Source: Brevibacterium zhoupengii
Lineage (GTDB): Bacteria; Actinomycetota; Actinomycetes; Actinomycetales; Brevibacteriaceae
DNA: 64,000 nt
Assembly (NCBI RefSeq): GCF_021117425.1
Contig: NZ_CP088298.1
Coordinates: 3,348,001 to 3,412,000 of the forward strand
Direction: 5' to 3'
The position numbers were made by a program, and so were the translations under genes. The stretch's first letter is position 1, and the number at the start of each line of letters is the position of its first letter. Positions 7,524 to 16,141 of the stretch are shown here, one piece after another. The notes under the pieces are model-generated. The model saw nothing but the letters and a program-made list of their open reading frames with translations, ran no database searches and was not told where the DNA came from.

Positions 7524-10112
7524 CTATTTGGCGATATAGGCCGCTCGTGCTGCGAGTGCTAGTTCCCAGTCCTCCTTCACATCTGCCGCAGTCGGTTTGA
7601 TGTTCATGTGTTCATTCGCATGAGAGTGACCAGTCATGCGCTCACACGCACGTGCGAAGAGTGGCTCGATCACTTCAATTGCGACATCAAGCCGGGAACT
7701 ATCGATCTTAGAAAGCCTTGTCATCATGATGTTGTGACGATACCTTTGGGTGACATTCTGAAGAAGTTCCTGCTCCACAAACGCCTCACACCAGGCGCGA
7801 ATCAGGTCGTATGACTCCTTGATGAGTGCGTCTTGAACCATGGGCTCAGATTGGGGGACGTCCTGCAGTTTGACGTTAATCCTTTTGCCAAGGTCCGCGG
7901 GTGTATCGAATCTAGGTTCCACGTCGGGGGCCAAGAGCCCCTTCACCTCTCCACCATCTCTGACCTCGTAGAGCTTCGTGCGTAGCTTCTTGTTCTGTCG
8001 AGCAGCAATAAGTGCAGAGGCAAACATAATGTTGTGTGTCAGAACGATCACCTGATGAGTCTCAGCGAGATTCTGGATGCGATCCGCGACTTCCCCGAGG
8101 CGGCGGTAATCAAGACTCGTCACTGGGTCGTCGAACACCAATGGTGCTTTCGCGCCGCGCATTCGGGATTCAGCGAGAAAATCGGCCAACGCGAGAACCT
8201 TCTGTTCCCCTTCCGAGAGCACCGCAGACGGGCGATATGCAGCCACGACCTTTTTCCGCTGCGCCTGCCCGCTCCTGCCTTGGAATCGGAGGCCGACCTT
8301 TGGCGCCCGTAGACGGGCACACTCCTCATTGAACAAACTCTCGAAGTTGCTGTTCACGAGATCTTCGCTTGCGAGCTTCGACTGACGAGTTATCTGCTTT
8401 GAAACTCCGTTAGAGATCAATCGGGAAAGTTCTTCCAGCTGCAAGGATTCGCGAGCTCGCCGCACAAAGTCCCGAGCTACGTCGATGTTTCGGCTCAGTT
8501 CAATCCGCGCAACGAGCTCTGACAACTGCTTCTGCTTAGTTGCTAGCGAACTCGCAGCGTTATCCACTCCTTCTGCTAGCTCCTCAACGACTTTGCGAGC
8601 TAAGGTAAGGGTTTCCGAGACTGAACTGACGACTGCTTCCGGTTCTCCCTGGAAGAACTCCTCAGGAATCGGCCTCCCATTAGTAGTGGCCTCGGCAGTA
8701 GCTCTTGCTGTGGCGAGAAGTTCAGAAGCCTGTCCTGCCCACTCGGGTGCACTATCACTGTCTCGCTGCTCGGCGGCGTATTCAATTGCGCGGGTGAGGT
8801 CGACTTCCTCAAGAGCTAGTTTAGAGCGCATCTGTGCAGCTTCTGCGTCCTTCACCTGACGCACGAGTGTCTCGTCCAAGAATGTGCGATAGCGAGTCAG
8901 AAGATTCAACGCGGCTGGACTCAACTCCTGCCTGCAATACAGGCACGAATCGCCGGCGCCGGGGTAGGTGTCGAGATTCAAATGCTGTCGATAGTTGTCG
9001 CCGACGACAATGAAATCTTGCCAGTGCTCGTCTACAGGCCCCGGGAGCTCTTCGGCTTTGAAGAGTTCCTCGCGTGCTTCGTCGCTTCTACTCTCGGCGG
9101 TTTGCAGGGCCGCTCGGGCAGTCTCATAGGTCTGAGCATCAAAATCTTTCGAAGCGCTGAGGACACGGTGTAGGCGTGTCAAGTGAGCTACAGAGTCTCG
9201 TGCTCGGGAAAGAAGCGCGTCCTTGGCATTTGAGCGCAGGAGGCCAACTTCGCTCTCCAGGCGCTCCCTATCGGCAGTCGCCGTATCAGGTAATGTTGCT
9301 AACTCCTCAAGTTCTTCAATGTTGGTGCTCGCGCCAAGAGACTCGATCAGCGGGTACACGTCTGTGCCGGGGTTAAACTTCGAGAGTAAGTGGTTGCTTC
9401 CCGGGGTAAGTGTTTCTACTTGGACTGAGATCCGGCGTTGTATGCCCTTAATTCCCGTCGAGACATGAGCGAAATGTGCGAGTTCAGCCGGTGTATAGAC
9501 ATAACCCAGTTCGCTATCGATATGCATGGAGACTGCGCTCGCGTCAAAGACACTGATACGGGTGAACGGAGAAAGCCCTGCTTCGTTCTGCCACTGAGCA
9601 GTCTGCTCAGATCCAGACAAACGGAATGAGATGGTGGCTTGCGGCGAAGATGAATTGCCAAGTTCAGAGACACGCGCGTTAGGCAAAATGTCCTCTGCGG
9701 TGCGCACCGCAGCAACACGCTTCAGGATTCTTGAATATCCTGTCTTGCCCGAGCCATTTTGCCCGAACAGAACTGTGAGCGCGGGGTCGAAAGCCAATTC
9801 TTGATCAGCGGCTAGCGCATTAACCCCCTGAACATCCGTCAAAGTGACGAGTTCAAGTGTCTCCTCGTCGGCCTCCGTGGCCCCGGCAAAGCCTAGCGTT
9901 GGAATCTCGGGTACTTCCTCACCGGAAATCTCCTTCTCCGCGAGAAGGGTTGCGTAAACTTCGTCCAGAAACGCTTCGCTGGGAGCTTGGCGTGAGAGAA
10001 CAATCTCTGCGACAAGCTGGCGAATCCACGAATCTTGGCCGTTCGCCCAGTCGACGAGAAGTCGACGAGGCGTAGCATCACCCAAGTTCACAGATACTTC
10101 GTGCTCGACCAA
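7524..10112 (-). CDS. AAA/ABC-type ATPase with CxxC hook, RloC/PrrC-like (AAA_13), putative anti-phage protein
   Basis: An 862-aa protein starting at TTG 10112, with no better in-frame start before an upstream stop. Walker A GQNGSGKT lies at 117-124, followed by GYSRILK as in wobble-nucleotide-excising tRNase (COG4694) proteins. Coiled-coil arms span about 270-550 and carry a zinc-hook-like C390-LY-C393. The ABC signature LSEGEQKVL is at 632-640, Walker B with D-loop LVFDDPVTSLD at 658-668, and the H-loop LTHN at 691-694. The C-terminal 100 residues are helical and rich in Arg, Glu and His (YRHN, ACERMTGHS), compatible with a HEPN/ACNase-type effector, but the catalytic triad is not certain. 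Codon use is visibly more AT-rich than in neighbours. It lies downstream of the DUF4365 gene on the same strand, 155 bp away. A defence role is inferred. Confidence 0.8.
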   Translation of the reverse strand: MVEHEVSVNLGDATPRRLLVDWANGQDSWIRQLVAEIVLSRQAPSEAFLDEVYATLLAEKEISGEEVPEIPTLGFAGATEADEETLELVTLTDVQGVNALAADQELAFDPALTVLFGQNGSGKTGYSRILKRVAAVRTAEDILPNARVSELGNSSSPQATISFRLSGSEQTAQWQNEAGLSPFTRISVFDASAVSMHIDSELGYVYTPAELAHFAHVSTGIKGIQRRISVQVETLTPGSNHLLSKFNPGTDVYPLIESLGASTNIEELEELATLPDTATADRERLESEVGLLRSNAKDALLSRARDSVAHLTRLHRVLSASKDFDAQTYETARAALQTAESRSDEAREELFKAEELPGPVDEHWQDFIVVGDNYRQHLNLDTYPGAGDSCLYCRQELSPAALNLLTRYRTFLDETLVRQVKDAEAAQMRSKLALEEVDLTRAIEYAAEQRDSDSAPEWAGQASELLATARATAEATTNGRPIPEEFFQGEPEAVVSSVSETLTLARKVVEELAEGVDNAASSLATKQKQLSELVARIELSRNIDVARDFVRRARESLQLEELSRLISNGVSKQITRQSKLASEDLVNSNFESLFNEECARLRAPKVGLRFQGRSGQAQRKKVVAAYRPSAVLSEGEQKVLALADFLAESRMRGAKAPLVFDDPVTSLDYRRLGEVADRIQNLAETHQVIVLTHNIMFASALIAARQNKKLRTKLYEVRDGGEVKGLLAPDVEPRFDTPADLGKRINVKLQDVPQSEPMVQDALIKESYDLIRAWCEAFVEQELLQNVTQRYRHNIMMTRLSKIDSSRLDVAIEVIEPLFARACERMTGHSHANEHMNIKPTAADVKEDWELALAARAAYIAK

Positions 10113-10267
10113 ACCAACCCCGTCCCGGCGACCAGCCCCGAGGGATTCGTATCGCCTAGCAAGCTCAAGACATCATGATGCCTCAATGATGCCCGACAAG
10201 TGCTGCAGAGACCACCGAGTCGATGTGGAGAGTAGCTTCAGCTAGCCGGGCACACGGGCCCCGCAGA

Positions 10268-13048
10268 TCAGTCGTATTCGATGAACCTTGCACGGACAGT
10301 AGCAGATCGGTGATTTCGGAGCAGGTCGCTCAGCTCTCCGAGTTTCTCTGCAGGGTATACGGCCACGCCCTGGGCCAGGCCGTCGGGCAGGGCGCAACCG
10401 TCTTCCTGCATCAGGGCGCTGCGGATCACTGAATGGGTACGTCCGCGGTCCTGAGGGTACTGGTGCGCATGCTCTATTAGGCTGAACCCGGTCTGTGCCC
10501 GTACGGTTGGGTTCTCATCGACGACCATTGTCGCGAGGAAGGGGAGCTTGCGTTCAGAGTTCCAGGCTGCAAGCGTGCGCACGAAAGCAAGCGGGTTGTC
10601 TCGTCGTTCGCTGAGGAGGAGCGCTTCGACTTCTAGATCGAGCACGACACCCGCTGCGACACGTAGATGGTTCACCGCGGCTGAGTACTCGTTGGCAGCA
10701 CCGAACGGGTTACCCGTTGAGGAACCGCGGAGCGTGGGCGCGAGTTCTCTGAGCTTCTGTTGTACCAGCGGCGGCACGTTGGCGAACTGTGATGCCAGCC
10801 GTCGGATTGCGCGCTGTTGTTGAGTTTCTTCGATGATGCATGCCTCTAGGGCATCAGTGATTTCCGCCCACAATTCCGCGTCGTTGGTATTGAGAGCTGC
10901 GAGGACCAGGTCGTCCAGCTGATCGCTTGCGTAGTGAGTAACCTTTATTGTCCCGTCCTTGCCGCGAGCGTCCTCGATCATGGTTCGTACAATTGATGCT
11001 GCATTCTTCCCGAACGCGATAAAACTGTCGTAGTCCCCTGCGCCAGCTACAAGGAGGGAACGGACCGCGCTCACGTTGCCGTCAATTGCTTCTTGACGAA
11101 GTTCAGCAATGGCGTCGTCATTGACCGGCCCGAGAACTTCTAACATGTCGATGCGGTGATGGTCTTCTCTGGCGGTAGCGGCCCTGTAGAGCTTGTCAAT
11201 GAGAGAGATGTCAAGTCTAGCGGTGGAGAGTGCGTTCGCTAGGGTGACATATGGCCGAGCGATTGATTCATCGCAAGTTGCGAAGTCTTCAGTGATGAGG
11301 TCGGCGATCGCATTGTGGGCTGTCATTGAGGCCGCCTTCAGAACGCGAGTGAGAGCTTTGTCTGCCTCATCCCATCGATAGCTCCACGCACTGCCATGGA
11401 CGCGGAAATGTCCATCGTTTTTGAGTAAATCCAGAATGCGCTGGACAACATGGTCGGCAGCGTCTACGTCTAGCAGATCGCCCGCTTTCGCTAATACCGT
11501 CATCGTCGCGCCCTCGTCGCGCTTGGTCCATGTACGGTATGCGATCGCATTGACCAGGGACTGCAGAGCGTCCAGGGGCCCGTCGAGCCACATCTTTCTC
11601 GCGGCGTCCTTGGCAGCCTTCTTTTCGCCGATGAAGACGAGCGCCGTGAGGGCTGCCTCAACATGGTTCGGGTTGGACGTCGAGGTGAAGGTGAGTTTCG
11701 CGCTTATCGCTGTGAGATGCCGCCAGGAGTTCCAAGCACCGCTGAATGCGGCGGTCCACGCGATCGTAGCCAAGTCGTCACGGGCAGTGCTGCTGATGAA
11801 GTGCACCGTGTTGTTCGCTGTCCAGCCCTCGAACCGGTACTTCAGGTCCTTTTCAAGCGCCCCATTGACCTCCTGAGCACGCCACCAATTCCCAGCATGG
11901 TCTTGGGCGGTGATGGCGGCCTCAAGATCGCCGACTCCAAATCCAGCGTTCGCGTACAAAACGGACGCCGCGGCACCACGGATGGCACTGACTGAAAGAT
12001 CGCCGTCGAGGGCCTTCGTTGCAACCAGGGCTTTCTTGGCAGTGGCGACCGCTTCCTTGGGCTTATCCAGCTCAAAGAGGAACGCAGCCTTATGGGTCAG
12101 GAGCCATCCAAGGTCGGCGGGCTTGGTCGCCCTGGAGGGTACTAGAGCGTCGACGGCTTCTTCAGTTCGTTCGTCTTTGTATGCGACACACGCCCGAACG
12201 ACAAGGCACGCGTCGCGTTCGAAACGGTGTCGGGCATCAGCTGCAAGTTGCTCGAACTGAACGCTACTACCGGCAGAAAGGAGCTCGCGGAGCGCGTGTA
12301 CGAAGCGCCAGCTCCACTCCTTGTGGCTTTCCCAGTCCTCAACGTTCGGACACTGACCTTTACCGGCGCATTGGGCAAGCTCGGCGTACCGGTTCCTCAG
12401 TAGCATCGCTACGGCTTCCTCGAAGCAAATCCTATCGATTGTGCGGTTCGGATGCGGTGCGATGAGGCGAGGGAGGATGAGGGCGGTGCGGAGTCTGTCC
12501 GCAGGGCCAAGTTCGTTGAGCTTGCCGCTCCAGACAGCACCTTCGAGAGCGTATTTCCGCTTCGACACCGCCACCTTGGTCAGCGCTTCAATATTGGTCT
12601 CGTCTACGGTCTGGGAGAATGGGACGAAAATCTTGCGACCCTTGCCGGTAGAAACGATTGCGTCACCATTCACCTCCGTCCAGTACGCGATCTGATTCTG
12701 GATGTCGACCAGGACAAGCAGGTAGGGAAGGCCGAAGGAGAGCCAGTGGTCGAAATGGTAGGTATCGGATTCTGCGAACCACCAACCTGGCTCGCCTTTG
12801 TACTTGTTGGCCGGCTTCAAGTACTCGGTGGGGCTCGCTTTGACCTGGATGAAGACGGGGGCGCCCAGGTCCCAGGCGTTCTCCGAGTCGTCCGGTGCCG
12901 CTTCATCGCGTGCGAACGTCACGAGGTCGGTCCCGATGTCCTCGCTGAGCTTGACCGGGGGTGCCCATCCGATGTCTGCGAAGATGACTTGGGCCTTAAG
13001 CTCGCCGCGCGAGCCTGTCTTCTTGGTGGAGTGCACCGGCGTTGTCAT
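10268..13048 (-). CDS. Giant DUF4365-type (PD-(D/E)XK nuclease-like) protein with a long helical-repeat region, putative defence protein
   Basis: A 926-aa protein. The N-terminal about 165 residues fit the DUF4365 pattern: a GELKAQVIF helix with E16, EDIGTDLV with D41, then GAPVFIQVKAS with Q68-V-K70 and a W-FGLPYLLVLVD strand. The E...D...QxK arrangement is that of a restriction-endonuclease-like core. The remaining about 750 residues are Ala/Leu/Asp-rich helices with a TPR/HEAT-like periodicity (KAAFLFELDKPKEAVATAKKAL near residue 330) and no other enzyme motif. It is probably transcribed with the ATPase gene that follows. DUF4365 proteins are often found in defence islands; function here is inferred. 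Confidence 0.7.
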   Translation of the reverse strand: MTTPVHSTKKTGSRGELKAQVIFADIGWAPPVKLSEDIGTDLVTFARDEAAPDDSENAWDLGAPVFIQVKASPTEYLKPANKYKGEPGWWFAESDTYHFDHWLSFGLPYLLVLVDIQNQIAYWTEVNGDAIVSTGKGRKIFVPFSQTVDETNIEALTKVAVSKRKYALEGAVWSGKLNELGPADRLRTALILPRLIAPHPNRTIDRICFEEAVAMLLRNRYAELAQCAGKGQCPNVEDWESHKEWSWRFVHALRELLSAGSSVQFEQLAADARHRFERDACLVVRACVAYKDERTEEAVDALVPSRATKPADLGWLLTHKAAFLFELDKPKEAVATAKKALVATKALDGDLSVSAIRGAAASVLYANAGFGVGDLEAAITAQDHAGNWWRAQEVNGALEKDLKYRFEGWTANNTVHFISSTARDDLATIAWTAAFSGAWNSWRHLTAISAKLTFTSTSNPNHVEAALTALVFIGEKKAAKDAARKMWLDGPLDALQSLVNAIAYRTWTKRDEGATMTVLAKAGDLLDVDAADHVVQRILDLLKNDGHFRVHGSAWSYRWDEADKALTRVLKAASMTAHNAIADLITEDFATCDESIARPYVTLANALSTARLDISLIDKLYRAATAREDHHRIDMLEVLGPVNDDAIAELRQEAIDGNVSAVRSLLVAGAGDYDSFIAFGKNAASIVRTMIEDARGKDGTIKVTHYASDQLDDLVLAALNTNDAELWAEITDALEACIIEETQQQRAIRRLASQFANVPPLVQQKLRELAPTLRGSSTGNPFGAANEYSAAVNHLRVAAGVVLDLEVEALLLSERRDNPLAFVRTLAAWNSERKLPFLATMVVDENPTVRAQTGFSLIEHAHQYPQDRGRTHSVIRSALMQEDGCALPDGLAQGVAVYPAEKLGELSDLLRNHRSATVRARFIEYD

Positions 13049-13054
13049 GACCCT

Positions 13055-13090
13055 AGTACATCAGATTCACCTTCTGGGTCTCAGTACATC
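13055..13090. promoter_or_regulatory. Paired AGTACATC direct repeats upstream of the DUF4365 gene
   Basis: Two identical 8-mers at 13055-13062 and 13083-13090 (GATGTACT on the coding strand) lie 28 bp apart immediately upstream of the start at 13048. A third related CTAGTACC occurs near 13117-13125. Repeats at about 2.7 helical turns may be an operator for the defence locus. No -10/-35 pair is convincing. Confidence 0.3.
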
Positions 13091-13297
13091 CTGCAGCATG
13101 CACTCGGGTTCAGGTACTAGTTTTACGGCGTCAGGCGTCGCGCGTGATCGTTCCTGAGCCGACCGGCCGCCACTGTCGCCAGTGAAGTTGCGGCGAAGCA
13201 GCGGCGGCTGACGACCAGAGCCGACAGTCGCCTTGGTTACTTACCGAAGCTTCCTGGTCAAGTGGCGGCGTAGACTAAGGATGCTCAGAAAGCCGGG

Positions 13298-13720
13298 GTG
13301 TACTTTCCATTCCTCGACGAAGCGCCCGTACTACCGCCTCGCATCGCCGCCACCGAAGCGTTCGGCCCCAACGTCGTCCGCGCCCGCCGGCACCTCACCC
13401 CTCGCGGAATCGAACTCACCGAGTACTTCCTCGGCCCTTAGCCCAACACATATGCAGATCGCCTTTCGGACAGCGAAGTCCGTGATGCCGAATCGGCCGG
13501 GCTCATCGTCGAGAAACTGCGCATCTCACGCTCCCGAATGGAATTCCACGACATCGGCACCATCGTCTGGATCCTACGCAAATGCCCCTGGTGGGTCCCC
13601 GACTTCACCGTCGAAGCCCACCTGCCCCGACTGCGAGAACTCGATGCCCAACTCCGCCGAGGTGAACCGTTCGTCGCTCACTCCACTCGCCACCTCATCG
13701 TGGCTCGGAAACCCGACTGA
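13298..13720 (+). pseudogene. Remnant of a class I SAM-dependent methyltransferase (internal deletion and in-frame stop)
   Basis: One reading frame contains two family-like pieces. The first, 13298-13438, includes PPRIAATEAFGPNVVRARRHL, the segment near the SAM-binding region in this methyltransferase family. A TAG at 13439 follows. The same frame then continues to 13720 with the C-terminal region: YADRLSDSEVRDAESAGL, MEFHDIGTIVWILRKCPWW and a final FVAHSTRHLIVARKPD. The middle of the family (about 80-100 residues) and the true N-terminus are missing, so the gene has suffered a deletion plus a stop. The C-terminal part starting at the ATG at 13538 could be mistaken for a 60-aa gene. It abuts the defence locus. 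Confidence 0.75.
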
Positions 13721-13775
13721 CCTGCCTCTAAACTGGGGGCATGGAACAACCCCCTCCCCGCACCGGTCCCCGCCA

Positions 13776-14741
13776 GTGAACAGACTGTCTCGGGCGGTGC
13801 TGCGTCTGTTCGCCGCGCCCCGGCTCAACATACGTGAGGACTATGAGAAGGTCCGTCGGATGCAGCGCCGGCTCGCCGCACTGCTGATGCCGCCGTATCG
13901 GACATCGCGCTGGCAGCCCCTCCCCTGCGACGAACGCCTGCAGGTCCCGGTCCGGGTCTTCCAGCCGAAAGTGAAGCGCCGCGAGGATGTCCTCGTCTTC
14001 TTCCACGGCGGCGGCTGGGTCACCGGTGACATCGACACCTACACTCCGGCGTGTGTCAGGATGGCGGAGCTCACCGGCTGCGCCGTCGCGTCCGTCAACT
14101 ACCGGCTCGCACCGGAGCACCCGTTCCCGGCGGGCCTGGAGGACTGCTATGACGTTGCCCGGGTGCTGTTGGACGAACCGCATCGAGTGGGTGCCGCAGA
14201 TGCCGGCCAGATCATCCTGGTCGGAGATTCTGCCGGAGGCAACTTCGCTGCTGTGATCTCATCGCTGCTGCGAGAGCGCGGACATCGCCCACCGGATCGC
14301 CAGATCCTCATCTATCCGGTGACGCATTGGGACCATGATCCGGAGACCTCCCCGTTCGCCTCGGTGCGCAGCCATGGCGGGGACTATCGACTCACCAACG
14401 CCGAAGTCGAAGACTACTTCGACCTCTACGTTCCCGACCGCCGGCAGCGCAGGGACCCGCATGTCGCTCCGCTGCTGGCGCCCGACCTCTCCGGCCAACC
14501 GGCGACCCTGGTGATCACTGCGGAGTTGGATCTGCTGTGCGACGAGGGTGAGGCCTACGGGCGCGCTCTGGCCGATGCCGGGAACACGGTGCAGACATAT
14601 CGGGTAGAGGGGGCGCTGCATGGCTTCATCTCGCTGCCCAGATTCTCCCAGTCCGTCCAAGACGCCTACGAGGTGATCAACGCATTCCTCGACGGTGACC
14701 CGGTCGAGGGCGAGCACTGCACCCTGCGGGAACCGACATGA
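13776..14741 (+). CDS. Alpha/beta hydrolase of the hormone-sensitive-lipase family
   Basis: A carboxylesterase-type enzyme starting with GTG at 13776 (MNRLSRAVLR); the ATG at 13741 is out of frame. The oxyanion-hole motif HGGG is at 77-80 and the nucleophile elbow GDSAGG at 150-155 (Ser152). An acidic residue in LDLLCDEG and His in GALHGF complete the triad, so all catalytic residues are present; 321 aa is typical. Its stop overlaps the next gene's ATG (ATGA at 14738), so it is the first gene of a translationally coupled three-gene operon. The partner acyltransferase-like gene suggests work on an acyl ester; the substrate is unknown. Confidence 0.88.
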   Translation: MNRLSRAVLRLFAAPRLNIREDYEKVRRMQRRLAALLMPPYRTSRWQPLPCDERLQVPVRVFQPKVKRREDVLVFFHGGGWVTGDIDTYTPACVRMAELTGCAVASVNYRLAPEHPFPAGLEDCYDVARVLLDEPHRVGAADAGQIILVGDSAGGNFAAVISSLLRERGHRPPDRQILIYPVTHWDHDPETSPFASVRSHGGDYRLTNAEVEDYFDLYVPDRRQRRDPHVAPLLAPDLSGQPATLVITAELDLLCDEGEAYGRALADAGNTVQTYRVEGALHGFISLPRFSQSVQDAYEVINAFLDGDPVEGEHCTLREPT

Positions 14742-16141
14742 CCCACCGGGACTGGGTGCGACTCGACAACGCCTCCAACATCTTCCTTGCTGCTCGCAGC
14801 GCTGCCGACCCCAAAGTCTTCCGACTCAGTGCCGAGACGGATCATGACGTCGACCCGCAGTTGCTGCAGGAGGCGCTCGACGAGACATATGACCGGTACC
14901 GGCTCTACCACGCGGTGCTGCAGAGCGGTCTGTTCTGGTACTACCTGCAGGACAGCGACCTGCGCCCGCTCGTCACCCCAGAGGAGCAGCACACGTGCGC
15001 CCCCATCTATCAGGCAGGTCGGCGCAATCTGCTGTTCCGCGTGATCCACCATCGCCGACGGATCAGCCTCGAGGTCTTCCACGCGCTGACCGACGGCACC
15101 GGTGCGGCATGGTTCCTCTCGGACCTGGTGAACGCATACAGCAGGCGGCGGTTCTCCGACTCCGACAGGACGCTGCCGCTCGACGGCCCGAGCGGAGCCG
15201 ACGAAGCACCAGACGAACCCGTACATGCCCTGAGCATCGACAGCTTCGCGCACTACTTCCACCGCCGGCATCAGTTGCATGCTTCAGGGTCCGCTTTCAG
15301 TCGTGCAGCCGGACCCGCCGCATTCACCGTCGATGACAGCACACAGTCACCTGCTGCGCGCTGGAATAACGGCCGGTTGCGCCGTCCGGCGGAGAAGAAG
15401 GTCCATCATGTCCGAGGAACCCGCACTCCGGACAATCGCACGCGCGTAGTCGAACTCACCATGCCCGCGAATGCGGTGCTCGGGCTTGCGCGCGCCGCAG
15501 ATGTCTCGATGACCATGTACCTGACGGCACTCTTCTTCGAGTCGATTCGCATTTCCTCGGGCGGTCTGGGAAAGGCTCGCACCCTGGCAGCCTCGGTGCC
15601 GGTGAACCTGCGCCAATTCTTTCCTTCGACGTCTGCACGGAACTTCTTCACCACCGTTCGCGTCGAACACACCTACGGTCAGGGAGAGGATGATCTCGGC
15701 TCGATCTGCAAGCAGCTTGAGAACCAGTTCCTGCCCCAGGTGACCCAGGAGGCGTTGGAGAAGAAGCTGCGGTGGTTCATCCGAGTCGAGCGGATGCCGG
15801 GATTGCGGATCGTGCCGCGCCCGCTCAAGGATGTGATCCTTGGACTGGCCAACAGGCACAGCAATCGCGGTCTGAGCGTCGCCGTCTCGAACCTGGGTCG
15901 ACTGAGCCTGCCCGAGCCGGCTGAATCACACGTGGGCCGCGTCCTGTTCCACGTCTCCGCAGTCCGCCCTCAATTCTGCGCGACGTCCCATGCAGGACTG
16001 CTCACTGTCAGCTTCACATCACCGTTCGTCGAAACCGATCACATCAGGGAATTCGCGCGGATGCTCACCAGTGAAGGGATCGATGTGACGGTCGCAGCGG
16101 AACGAGTCACCGAGGATGAGATCGCGGAGGGGCTATTGTGA
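14738..16141 (+). CDS. Condensation/alcohol acyltransferase-like protein (HxxxDG)
   Basis: A 467-aa protein of the chloramphenicol-acetyltransferase / NRPS-condensation superfamily. It carries the catalytic motif H115-ALT-D119-G120 in the phrase ISLEVFHALTDGTGAAW and a C-terminal half with SVPVNLRQFFPS and a late LSVAVSNLGRL strand, as in alcohol acetyltransferases and wax-ester/PapA-type acyltransferases. It likely transfers an acyl group from CoA or a carrier to an alcohol. It is coupled to both neighbours by overlapping start/stop codons (ATGA and GTGA). The hydrolase plus acyltransferase plus zinc-ribbon membrane protein trio resembles a cluster I recall from Firmicutes; product unknown. 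Confidence 0.75.
   Translation: MTHRDWVRLDNASNIFLAARSAADPKVFRLSAETDHDVDPQLLQEALDETYDRYRLYHAVLQSGLFWYYLQDSDLRPLVTPEEQHTCAPIYQAGRRNLLFRVIHHRRRISLEVFHALTDGTGAAWFLSDLVNAYSRRRFSDSDRTLPLDGPSGADEAPDEPVHALSIDSFAHYFHRRHQLHASGSAFSRAAGPAAFTVDDSTQSPAARWNNGRLRRPAEKKVHHVRGTRTPDNRTRVVELTMPANAVLGLARAADVSMTMYLTALFFESIRISSGGLGKARTLAASVPVNLRQFFPSTSARNFFTTVRVEHTYGQGEDDLGSICKQLENQFLPQVTQEALEKKLRWFIRVERMPGLRIVPRPLKDVILGLANRHSNRGLSVAVSNLGRLSLPEPAESHVGRVLFHVSAVRPQFCATSHAGLLTVSFTSPFVETDHIREFARMLTSEGIDVTVAAERVTEDEIAEGLL

Noticed and set aside
7608..8332. Short plus-strand readings within the AAA ATPase gene
   Set aside because: They are all antisense to conserved coding sequence and no ribosome-binding site supports them.
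12452..13120. Plus-strand 222-aa reading over the 5' end of the DUF4365 gene
   Set aside because: It is the antisense of a strongly protein-like gene and has no family resemblance.
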